From assembly GCF_050947875.1 (NCBI RefSeq), contig NC_134569.1, forward strand, positions 17,071,631-17,135,630: DNA of 64,000 bases, written 5' to 3'. Within the stretch, counting starts at the first letter, position 1, and each line of letters opens with the position of its first letter. Origin of the DNA: Dermacentor variabilis. Its lineage: Eukaryota; Arthropoda; Arachnida; Ixodida; Ixodidae. The notes under the pieces are model-generated. The model saw only the letters and a list, made by a program, of their open reading frames with translations. It did no database searches and had not been told where the DNA came from. Position numbers and translations under genes: made by a program. Positions 57,601 through 63,129 of the stretch are shown in pieces.

Positions 57601-58500
57601 TTCCTTTGTGCAAGCTGAAGAAGGGAGCCAATTTCAATCGAGAAATTCAATCCTCATCAGGCTCAATCGCAATTGAAAGTGCCCCATGTGACCAGTGCAT
57701 TAGAACCGTTTAATGCACTATTGCATTCGTCACATCATAACCAAGATGCATGTAGGCAGTCGCAAACCTCTCTTTCTTGCTCTTGGCATACAACTTGCAT
57801 TTTAGCCATTTTAGCTTGCAGATCAGATGTAAGCAAGCACTTGCATAATCTCATATGTTGTCCATTCCTAAGCTGCGAAGATGTGCAATTCTGCAGTAAA
57901 GTAAAACGCTGATGCAAACAAAGGAAAAATATCCTAAGTGACCATGCTATCCACAGTGGAAGTGACATGCTTCCTACTCGAAGGAAACCTAAAAAAAATA
58001 ATAAACACAACATGTAAAGCAGGCACTCACCAGCAGATGTGGGAAGAACAGCCCCTGCTTGTAGAACCATCTTGTGCCTAAGAGAATACTTTTTGCAGCG
58101 AATCGTGCTATAGACAAAACTGGAAAAGAGAGCAAGCAATAAATTTGGTGGAATGCAACTGCAATCATCACAGGTGGCCGCTGCTGCTCAAGAATAAAGG
58201 TTCACATTGCAGATGCAAGTAATGAATTCATCTGCTGTACACTCACCAATGGATGATTCATTGTATGTTGATAATTGTTCCAAGAAGCCAACAAATCCCT
58301 TCTCTTGCCTGAAATACACATAACAGGGATAATCCACTGCAACAGACATGTCATTAAAGCAAAAAGTGGTACTGAGCCTTACCATGACACAAACGCTTGT
58401 TTCCAAACTGATTCACGTTGCTGAAGAAAAGCACCAGCAGCACTTTCTGGAAAAGCAGGGTGTCTTGTGGTCTCACGGACTATGGATACACGAGGATATG
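39527..58500 (-). CDS. AAAS: AAAS / ALADIN nuclear-pore WD-repeat protein, 13 exons seen, N-terminus missing
   Basis: ALADIN is a nucleoporin of the cytoplasmic face of the nuclear pore complex, held there by the membrane protein NDC1; in humans its loss causes triple-A syndrome. Thirteen minus-strand exons (118, 62, 89, 47, 159, 84, 121, 125, 291, 68, 64, 85 and 129 bases) all have AG/GT junctions. Every phase matches, giving 479 codons plus stop. Family blocks appear in order: QQRESVWKQAF, RAFAWHPQCPKFAVAS, SAVLAVACQEGVLLWQVEPT, VSSIAWHPRG, GGGVSLIRWSPDGSRLFAAS, GRCQTACWSPDGRWLL, NMAWDKHGERLAIS, ALFRTKTSPVFQMFPC and CWSNGLVSHVPL. Human ALADIN has 546 residues, so about 50 N-terminal residues on upstream exon(s) are missing. 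The gene is intact over the visible part and converges with the aquaporin. Confidence 0.96.
39888..39970 (-). mobile_element. Possible SINE 3'-end fragment
   Basis: Taaattatggggtttaacac matches the SINE 3' terminus, but the following bases diverge quickly. Weakly supported. Confidence 0.3.
40214..41039. mobile_element. Mariner-like MITE in an AAAS intron
   Basis: The left end TA-CAGTCGACCTCCATTAATT and the right end CGGTCGTTGACTG-TA are imperfect inverted repeats with TA flanks. The string ccgaattatcgggcgtgtcc near the right end is typical of such elements. Ends match at only about two thirds of positions, so the extent is tentative. 40640-40830 contains a tRNA-like ccggttcaaggcc string of another repeat. 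Confidence 0.45.
41150..41280. repeat. Short-period repeat of the (CCCAGTTTTCCCTG) type
   Basis: Variants of attccctgagttttccttga and ttcccagtttccccagtttt recur through 41150-41270. It looks like a dispersed simple repeat in the intron. Confidence 0.55.
41738..41822 (-). CDS. AAAS: AAAS exon (CGFISGPPGE...)
   Basis: The acceptor is TTCACACAG|T and the donor ACTGTG|GTAAGT. It encodes CGFISGPPGESAQLISF then FEGGSLLTV, equal to the human CGIIQGEPGAQPQLITF block. Confidence 0.94.
42383..42446 (-). CDS. AAAS: AAAS exon (ALFRTKTSPVFQ)
   Basis: The acceptor is CTTCTGCAG|AT and the donor CCATG|GTGAGT. It encodes DYSEYVALFRTKTSPVFQMF, equal to the human LLFRTRNSPVFELLPC block. Confidence 0.94.
42447..43853. 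other. AAAS intron stretch
   Basis: A 218-codon plus-strand open frame (42541-43197) has no recognised domain, no splice or promoter context, and is read against the gene; judged accidental. A direct repeat of ctaagactgcaagtattgca-like sequence lies at about 42672-42710. Confidence 0.35.
43854..44060 (+). mobile_element. LTR-retrotransposon 5' end fragment (short LTR plus primer-binding region)
   Basis: A TGTTGTAAGTG...ACATTACA segment of about 189 bp (43854-44042) contains AATAAA at 43897-43902 and a pyrimidine-rich part. ACTGGCAACGAGGATGGGAT follows at once, the TGGC-type primer-binding context seen after 5' LTRs of Gypsy elements. The rest of the element is absent; a MITE begins at 44085. 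The LTR start is inferred from the TG only. Confidence 0.45.
44085..44249. mobile_element. 165-bp MITE
   Basis: The left end GGTGATGTTATATCCTCAGT and the right end complement GGTGAGCGCTATATCCTCAG continue as inverted repeats (TTTCGGTTT/TTTCAGTTT), about 30 bp each. Small size, terminal repeats and lack of coding indicate a MITE. Confidence 0.75.
45200..45395. repeat. Palindrome-rich tandem repeat of TGTACATGCATGCATGA units
   Basis: A unit of roughly 77 bp containing aatgtcacagaacatggttt and ttaattgtacatgcatgcat is present twice (about 45205-45283 and 45284-45350). Four further short units of gattgtacaagcatgcatgc follow. The sequence is self-complementary (TGCATGCA) and could form cruciforms. 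Confidence 0.85.
45635..45702 (-). CDS. AAAS: AAAS exon (NMAWDKHGERLA)
   Basis: The acceptor is TTTCCACAG|G and the donor TAGAG|GTAAGC. It encodes RVGGIVQNMAWDKHGERLAI, equal to the human HSMVWDPSGERLAV block of a WD repeat. Confidence 0.95.
46556..46846 (-). CDS. AAAS: AAAS exon, longest (ACWSPDGRW and acidic insert)
   Basis: The acceptor is GATGCTTCAG|G and the donor ATCAG|GTGCAC. It encodes RVWDTKQWQFDRWSTQQGRC then ACWSPDGRWLL, LYALSFPPPP, an acidic stretch (SADEDEGE) and VADLSEVDLPLQ. Human has VWEAQMWTCERW, GRCQTGCWSPDGSRLL and VADLSE in the same order. It is the most diagnostic exon for ALADIN. Confidence 0.97.
47095..47305 (-). mobile_element. Decayed SINE copy in AAAS intron
   Basis: Actgattatgaagtacaccg, tagtggggggctgcgaaata, ccacagccaggtttgaacct, gcgacctcaagttcagcagc and catagccactgggcta align with the 10.6-kb copy. 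The B-box region is recognisable (TTTGAACCT). Confidence 0.75.
47570..47610. repeat. (GAA)n microsatellite
   Basis: A gaagaagaacaagacgaagaa run continues as nine uninterrupted-to-imperfect GAA units. Confidence 0.9.
47799..48875. mobile_element. Possible MITE, ends GGGTCCGTGAAACGG
   Basis: The left end GGGTCCGTGAAACGGTTTGG and the right string atcgtttcagggtcg (about 48861-48875) are imperfect inverted repeats. The right side is cut by the LINE at 48.88 kb. The interior carries no recognised gene. The pairing is plausible but not secure. Confidence 0.35.
48871..49645 (+). mobile_element. 5'-truncated I-clade LINE (RNase H and zinc finger)
   Basis: The frame carries RNase H signatures VDTDANTAEAEEVAMALALA, VTDSKTAYASYRK and VPAHSQVEGNALADHYA. 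Those include the acidic residues D, E, D and the final D of the family. The C-terminal Cys motif FPTEHDTSCPFCRRSKGTLA and HILAGC follows, ending at 49552. In-frame stops near 49066 and 49121 break the RNase H part. AATAAA (49610) and a (TC)n tail (49621-49634) close the 3' end. It lies opposite to AAAS within an intron. Confidence 0.85.
49166..49552 (+). pseudogene. I-clade LINE C-terminal Cys-rich segment
   Basis: 128 open codons form the tail after RNase H, containing FCRRSKGTLAHILAGC (C-x2-C-x8-H-x4-C). It is proline-rich near the end and closes at a stop before the polyadenylation signal. It survives open only because the upstream part holds the stops. Confidence 0.8.
50290..50490 (-). 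mobile_element. Decayed SINE copy
   Basis: Ccacttcaggttctttatag, ccacgcattttcgcatttca, acaaaaccctcaaccttgtg and gccacagccattgtggttgc follow the SINE order at low identity. Confidence 0.55.
50604..50728 (-). CDS. AAAS: AAAS exon (IWNVAMEECFPLT)
   Basis: The acceptor is CCTGTCCAG|ATC and the donor TTCAG|GTGAGA. It encodes IWNVAMEECFPLTRLAGGGV and LIRWSPDGSRLFAASPQ, equal to the human [22 protein letters not shown] block of a WD repeat. Confidence 0.96.
51370..51490 (-). CDS. AAAS: AAAS exon (VSSIAWHPRG)
   Basis: The acceptor is TTCTGACAG|G and the donor CTTCTT|GTGAGT. It encodes AYASLLSHEGHNPVSSIAWH then PRGTLLASAS, equal to the human [25 protein letters not shown] block. Confidence 0.96.
52079..52195 (-). 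mobile_element. SINE 3'-part copy
   Basis: Ttaaattatgggttttacat, atgataatgaggcacgccgt and gttctttaatgtgcatcaac match the 3' half of the SINE. The tRNA-like head is absent, so the copy is incomplete. Confidence 0.75.
52218..52668. mobile_element. Mariner-like MITE, 451 bp
   Basis: TA at 52216-52217 precedes CGGTTGACACCCGTTAATT and TA at 52669-52670 follows the complement of TGGTTGACGCTTGTTAATT. That is a 19-base inverted repeat with about four mismatches and TA target duplication, the Tc1/mariner pattern. No coding was recognised. Confidence 0.72.
52802..52885 (-). CDS. AAAS: AAAS exon (VLAVACQEGVLLW)
   Basis: The acceptor is TTGTTTCCAG|G and the donor GCCAG|GTGAGT. It encodes PYSSAVLAVACQEGVLLWQV then EPTSL, equal to the human [20 protein letters not shown] block. 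Confidence 0.95.
53079..54793. mobile_element. TTAA-flanked non-autonomous element, family II copy 2
   Basis: The left end AGGGCCCCTCACCAGGCC follows CTAA (a mutated TTAA). The right end, ...CAAAATGGCCAGACCTGGTG then AGGGACCCT, precedes TTAA at 54794-54797. On the minus strand the right end reads AGGGTCCCTCACCAGGTCTG, nearly identical to the left end of copy 1 at 16431. The interior (53400-53760) is a short-period repeat rich in aagcgccagcgaagg and gccagcagaggcaagc. No transposase was found. Confidence 0.75.
53400..53660. repeat. Degenerate short-period repeat (GCCAAGC/GAGAAG)
   Basis: Repeated motifs (gaagcccaagcaaagcgcca, gagaacaggaattgcaagcc, agaggcaagct) make both strands open over short stretches. 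It belongs to the TTAA element interior. Confidence 0.5.
54850..56542. other. AAAS intron stretch
   Basis: No transposon end or exon was recognised. Short open frames on both strands are unsupported. Confidence 0.35.
56543..56701 (-). CDS. AAAS: AAAS exon (RAFAWHPQCPKFAVAS)
   Basis: The acceptor is TCTGTCACAG|G and the donor GGAA|GTACGG. It encodes GHVRAFAWHPQCPKFAVAS, then MVRVYAPNMSITPMLKHR and RNITDMAWK. Human has [26 protein letters not shown] and RNVASLAWK in the same order. This is the first WD repeat. Confidence 0.97.
57295..57341 (-). CDS. AAAS: AAAS small exon
   Basis: The acceptor is CTGTTTCAG|CTG and the donor GACTG|GTGAGT. Only 15 codons plus two bases: LSSENMCKEFSLALDW, equal to human LRSEDLIAEFAQVTNW. 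Phase matches both neighbours. Confidence 0.92.
57538..57692. mobile_element. 155-bp MITE in AAAS intron
   Basis: The left end TCACATGGAAAATTC...GATTGAGTGCAATTGAG and the right end CTCAATCGCAATTGAAAGTG...CCATGTGA form inverted repeats with short unmatched gaps. It has internal aattgag/caattg repeats. The family is unknown. Confidence 0.6.
58031..58119 (-). CDS. AAAS: AAAS exon (ARFAAKSILLGTRWF)
   Basis: The acceptor is TTTTCCAG|TT and the donor CTGCTG|GTGAGT. It encodes VLSIARFAAKSILLGTRWFY then KQGLFFPHLL, equal to the human [23 protein letters not shown] region. Confidence 0.92.
58247..58308 (-). CDS. AAAS: AAAS exon (QEKGFVGFLEQL)
   Basis: The acceptor is TGTATTTCAG|G and the donor CATTG|GTGAGT. 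It encodes WQEKGFVGFLEQLSTYNESS then I, equal to the human RDVGLFGVLNEIANSEEE block. Confidence 0.92.
58383..58500 (-). CDS. AAAS: AAAS first visible exon (QQRESVWKQAFVSW)
   Basis: The acceptor is GTTAGTTTTCAG|CA (a phase-1 start) and the donor TCATG|GTAAGG. It encodes YPRVSIVRETTRHPAFPESA, then GAFLQQRESVWKQAFVSW; human has TAFIHHREQVWKRCINIW. The exon(s) for the first 50 or so residues lie upstream and were not recognised. Confidence 0.9.
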
Positions 58501-58629
58501 CTGAAAACTAACCAGAGCAACTTTTGTTGAGGAGAGTTTGACACCTGAATTCAAAGTTTTCTTATATATATAGAATTGTGAAAAGAATATTCACAAGCTC
58601 AACAACAAAAAAAGAGTACTATTATTTTA

Positions 58630-58672
58630 CAAACATGCCCGCCAGTGGCCCGGCCTTCATCAGAGTGAATGG
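58630..58672 (-). ncRNA. Second hammerhead-like core, degraded
   Basis: On the minus strand CTCTGATGAAGGCCGGGCCA keeps the CUGAUGA core and helix II (GGCC... TGGC). The GAAA that should follow has become GGCATG, so the ribozyme would be inactive. It is 3' of the GIY-YIG frame, the position expected in a Penelope-like element. Confidence 0.45.
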
Positions 58673-59204
58673 GACAACAAAACATGTTAGCTTAAAAAGC
58701 GCCAAAAAGAGAAAAAGCATGTGGGAAGGACATGTTGCTCGAAACAAAGTGTTAGTGAAAACAAAAATTAAAAAACTGAAATAAACAGTTTTTCAAAATG
58801 GGGAACTAAAGCATGGACAGAACACAGCATATACGTGGCTGCAAAAAGTCACAGACAAGGTAGTGTTGTTCTCACCCTTGAAGAAGCAGGCAAGAAAAGA
58901 AAAGAAAATACAAAGAAAAAGAGAAAATTTGCTTTCTATAGTGATGGAAGGGAAAAACATGTGGGTGGCTACGGTGAGCCACGCCTAAGGCAGCGCTCTT
59001 CCAAGTCTTAAAGGATTGAAATCATTTAAGTTAAGGAAAAGCCATTCTGCTACAGACTTGTAGTGCGAAGGGCATGCAACACAATAATGGCTCAAAACGG
59101 CATCAAAAAGAAAAAAAAGGTAAAAGAGGGCACGTCAGCATGAAGCAAGGACGAAAACTTAGCTAAATACAAAGGATTTTATTTAGACTTATAACAACAT
59201 TATT

Positions 59205-59573
59205 CTAATCAGAAGGTAGGTACACGAGTTTCCTGGTGTTTTTATTACTATCCGAGGTAGCGATATTGAACTTACATATAATGCTGGACTCACAAATTTC
59301 CCGGCTGAGGTGTGAGTGAAAGCCTGATTCCATTATTGCCACTTTTAAGTCATTGAAAGAGTGGCTAGGAAGGTTATGTTTGGATAGGGGAAGGTGCAAG
59401 GGTGTTCTTGTGTACGACCTGTGCTTATTAAATTGTATCCTGAAAGGTGTCTCTGTCTGACCAATATACTGTTGATTACAGGCAGTACAGTCGAGCGCAC
59501 TTGTAAGAATACCAGTTTTAACAACTGTCAACCGGTTATAACAATAAAAAGCTGCTGCACCGTCAACTTTCAT
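59205..59573 (-). pseudogene. Penelope GIY-YIG endonuclease fragment
   Basis: 122 open codons include the hallmark C-x2-C-x2-QYIGQT, FRIQFNKHRS, PLHLPLSKH, NDLKVAIMESGFHSH and REICESSIICKF blocks. These correspond to the GIY-YIG core, the R-x3-H pattern and the C-terminal RE block of Penelope endonucleases. The N-terminal reverse transcriptase is missing, and the canonical GIY of the first strand is not seen. It is decayed, non-functional retroelement coding. It sits about 700 bp from the first visible AAAS exon. Confidence 0.8.
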
Positions 59574-59663
59574 ATGTTTCCTATGATGCCAGCTTACTAC
59601 AGTGTCCCCATGCCAAAAGATAATTGAATGCGAAATCCATGAATATAAAGCAAGAAATTCGAG

Positions 59664-59806
59664 CCGCTACACCCTCGCCCGCTGCGTACTCATACAAAAG
59701 AACCTGATAGAGATCTAAAGAAGGAAATGACACTTAGATCACTATCAGGTTGTATTGTATGAGCGCATGACAATTGTTGGGGCGGCGGGCGAGGGCGCAG
59801 CATCTC
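59664..59806. repeat. Inverted repeat, arms about 50-60 bp
   Basis: Left arm GCTACACCCTCGCCCGCTGC then GTACTCATACAAAAGAACCTGATAG. Right arm is the complement with a few insertions, CTATCAGGTTGTATTGTATG and gcgggcgagggcgcagc. Loop about 25 bases. It may be a MITE or a Penelope terminal feature. Confidence 0.65.
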
Positions 59807-60233
59807 GGTTTTCTCTTTTTGTTTTTCATTTCCAAGGATTTCGTATACCATTACCTTTTTTCCAGCCTTCTCCACATCACCAGCCTCATATGCCTCTCTC
59901 CTGTTGCCCTTCCGCCCCTCCGAACACGAATGGGCCCCATATCTCTATGCTGCGCCACTCTCCAAAACCCAAATGGACTGCGAAAACTGTACTGAGAGCA
60001 CTGCTCCCAGATTGCTCGCTTTCTCCTCATTCTGCGAAGTTGTTGTTGTTGACATGAGTGGTTGTAGCACATACCATAGTGGGGGACTGGCCATGAATTG
60101 GGTGGTTAAATTAGGTGTATAAGAACAAGAAAATTAATGATATGAACGGTGGAACTTAGAAAGTAAAATTTTTGTGAGAGTAAGAAATCAATCAGAAGAA
60201 AACCATGAATTTAAAAAAAAGCACTAATATTAG

Positions 60234-60590
60234 CTAAATAAATAAAAGAAAACTATGCTGGAGAAGGGGAACAATCAGTCTAGCATGGCAATCGATTAGA
60301 CTCAAGTAGGAAATTTGGATTGCCAAGCAAACATTTCTGTGGGTGGACCAAATAATAGAGGCTCCAAAAGATAGGATGATCAAAGGCACAGATAAATCAA
60401 GGCCAGTATTGCAAAGCAAGATTTCCAGTAATCTTTTTCTTATTACATGAAAATCCCCACAAGACAACAGGAAATGGTCTATTGCCTCCACTTTGCCACA
60501 GAATGAGCATAATGGTAAGGGAACCAGACCAGACCTGTGTAGATAGAAGTTTAACGTAGGTATACGGCAACGCAGCCTCGTGATGGACAC
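60234..60590 (-). pseudogene. I-clade LINE C-terminal Cys motif segment
   Basis: The frame has RLRCRIPTLNFYLHRSGLV and LCSFCGKVEAIDHFLLSC (C-x2-C-x7-H-x4-C), the usual C-terminal motif of these LINEs. It matches FCRRSKGTLAHILAGC of the 48.9-kb LINE in arrangement. Confidence 0.78.
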
Positions 60591-60751
60591 TTCAATTTTT
60601 CATGTTGGCAAAAACCTCTGTGCCGGAGGTGCAAAAGATGTCGATAATCTATAGAGTTAGTTATTGCAGAGCCTGACACTGCCTTTGTAATGACCCTCCT
60701 GCAAAATTTAGCAGCAGTGGCATGAGTAGTCAAAGGGGAATACGGGAGAAT

Positions 60752-61069
60752 TCAGCCACTTATCGATGCCTTGGCTAGAGAATCTGCAATTTCATTTATA
60801 GTTAGTCCTTTACCTCCAGGCACCCAAATTAAATGTACACTTCTTAAGTATCCAGGTACCAATGAATGAAATGTTCTCATTATGAGAGATTCATGAAAAG
60901 CAGTAAGAGATGAGCACAGTGATAATGAATCAGTGACTATCACGACTGATGTAATTGATGGGCCTACATTGCATAGAGAAAGCACCACTACCATGAATTT
61001 GGCCAAAAAGATGGGTATAGAATCTGGCAGCCAAAGAGAAAATCTCCAATCAAGAATCGGGGAAAACAC
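60752..61069 (-). pseudogene. I-clade LINE RNase H segment
   Basis: It contains VVIVTDSLSLCSSL (the TDS block) and VHLIWVPGGKGLTINEIADS then LAKA (the W-P-x-G...N-x-x-A-D block). The final D of the catalytic set is visible. The usual HxG histidine is replaced by GGKG. It is flanked by stops. Confidence 0.78.
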
Positions 61070-62264
61070 ACCTACACCTGACTTTTCTTCCCACTACAAA
61101 GCATCTGTCACAATTACAATGTTTTTTTTTTAAGACTCTGAAGATGATATTGTAATAGACCATTAGAATATGATGTGAAAGTAATTTTGCATTATTAGGA
61201 AAAATTTCATTGAATTGTATATCACTGGTAACAGAGGTGTCGAGAATCGGAAGTACATCATTGATGCGCACGCCCAAAGGGTCTAGTAATTGTTGCACAA
61301 ATGTAATTTGAGGAGTATGTAACTGCGGCCAGTTGACACTAAAAAATTATGCAGGCTGAGAAAAAGATATTGTTTGAAAGCGTTGCAGTGGTGATTCATA
61401 AATTCTCTAGAATGTCTGCGCTGTCAAAAGACACAACCTGCACGAAACAAGAACATGGGATTCTAGATAACAGAATTCAAAACAAACTTAGGAAGCCCTA
61501 AACACAAATGCAATGCTTCGCTAAGAGGATCAGAGGGCAGTACTCGTACGCTGGAGCTCCAGAGGTGAACACACAACCCAATTTTAATACAGGACAAACG
61601 TACATATGATATATCATAAGAAGTGTACCTAATAAAGGGTAATAATAAAGCTTCGCAGTTGAAGAAAAATTCGTCCTGGTCCGGGACGAAGCTTTTCTTT
61701 CGAGGAACCCGTATGGGTTTGCTTTGTAGCACTTAGCTACATTTTGGTGGATGTCTCATTTTCCCTTTATTAATTCTCTCCACCTTGCAGGTTCTCGCAG
61801 AACTATTATATCAGAAGTGTATCTCTTCTCAATCCTATTGACTGCACATTCAACAAATACTCAGTCTATGCAATATGGCAAGTGCACGGGTACCTTTTCC
61901 AGTCATGTGATCTATGTGTGGGCGCCAGTTAAGAGAAGCGTTACAAATCACTCCAAGGTATTTAATAGAATCTACCTATGGTATGCTTTGAAGGTGGTAA
62001 GGCTGAGATGTGCACTGGGTCTGTATCCAAAAAACGAGAATTTAAGATTTTCCTGGCATTGAATAAAAACTGATTGACATCTAACCACCTCGTCAGCGCA
62101 CAAAGTTAAGTTTGCAGTGATGCAATATTGTGAATTTTGTTAAATGCAATATTGTCTGTATAAACATAAGTAGTTGGTACTTCTTTATGACGGGGGATTG
62201 CGCTCATAAGAATATTAAAAATCACCGCGGGAAGACTGTGCCTTGCGGTACTCTTCTCGTTTGT

Positions 62265-62883
62265 TTATACATAAAAGAAAGCTGCTTTACAGCAATAGAA
62301 TTCTCTTCTACCTAAATATGAATGTATCAACGCTACTGCATACCCAGGAACATCACAGGATGTTAACTGATTTATCAAAGCAGTCTGCTCCATAATATCA
62401 TATGCTTTCGCGATACCGAGCATCAATGAAGCAGCGTATTGCTTATGACGTCGAGCGAGTTGTATGCGACTTTCAAAGTCGACATGGGCATGCCAGATGG
62501 AGCCGCTGGCCCTGAAACCAATCTGACAGGGACTAAGAATTGAATTATCATTAACAAATTTGATGCTATAAAGGTGAGGAAGTTTCAATTAAATTTACTA
62601 CGTTTGATGTAAGTGCAATGGGCCTAACATTCTCCAACGTACACCCTCCCCCTTGTTTCTTAAGCATCATTATTACTTTGGCAAGCTTCCATGGCAACAG
62701 AATCCAGACATTTTTAATTGAATAATTTACCAGGTCTAAAAGAATTCTAGGCAATTCCTGTAACAATATTTTAAACATTGAATTTGTTATTGCGTCGGGG
62801 CCAGTGGCTGTATTCGGCAAGCATAGTGCAGTATGATTTAGCTTGGATAATGAAATTGACGAGAAGCCATCCAAAGGGTCCAT
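62265..62883 (-). pseudogene. I-clade LINE reverse transcriptase segments
   Basis: Two overlapping pieces cover RT fingers and palm: CLPNTATGPDAITNSMFKIL, LPWKLAKVIMMLKKQGGGCT, ENVRPIALTS, then LARRHKQYAASLMLGIAKAY. The D of the catalytic F/LDIxKAYD block appears as G (LGIAKAYD). This is not an active enzyme. Confidence 0.8.
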
Positions 62884-63129
62884 AGTAAAATAGATAGCCA
62901 GAAGCTGGGGTGCAAATAGATTTTCTAAACCTTTGGCAATGTCTTATAGGGAGGCGCTTATTTATTGCAGGGTCAAAACAATTGAGTGTAATGTTAACGC
63001 CACTGGTAGCATTTTACCAGTACAAAGAAATGCGAAGAGAGCATGCTTGTTTTTTTTTTTATTTTGATAGAGAATCACAATGCCTAATATTATATTCACC
63101 TTTGGCTCAGTTAACAGTACACTTAAATT

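Larger units (their letters stand above)
58560..59620 (-). mobile_element. Penelope-like element fragment
   Basis: The minus-strand frame encodes a GIY-YIG-type endonuclease C-terminus (next entry). Non-coding sequence follows, containing a degraded hammerhead-like motif, and ends near AAAS at about 58560. The endonuclease followed by a hammerhead-bearing terminal repeat is the layout of Penelope-like retroelements. No reverse transcriptase was recognised, so the copy is 5'-truncated or decayed. The 5' boundary is uncertain. Confidence 0.65.
60043..63020 (-). mobile_element. I-clade LINE, 5'-truncated, decayed
   Basis: Read on the minus strand from about 63020: N-terminal RT blocks FDPAINKRLP and TATGPDAITNSMFKIL, then WKLAKVIMMLKKQGGG and ENVRPIALTS. 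Next come GIAKAYDIMEQTAL and the palm with a broken GVPQG and TDN in place of the ADD motif. RNase H (YLRSVHLIWVPGGKG then NEIADSLAKA) and a C-terminal Cys motif (CSFCGKVEAIDHFLLSC) follow. The 3' end has a (CAA)n-type tail near 60043. Many frameshifts and stops make it dead. It lies upstream of the first visible AAAS exon and in the same orientation. Confidence 0.82.
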
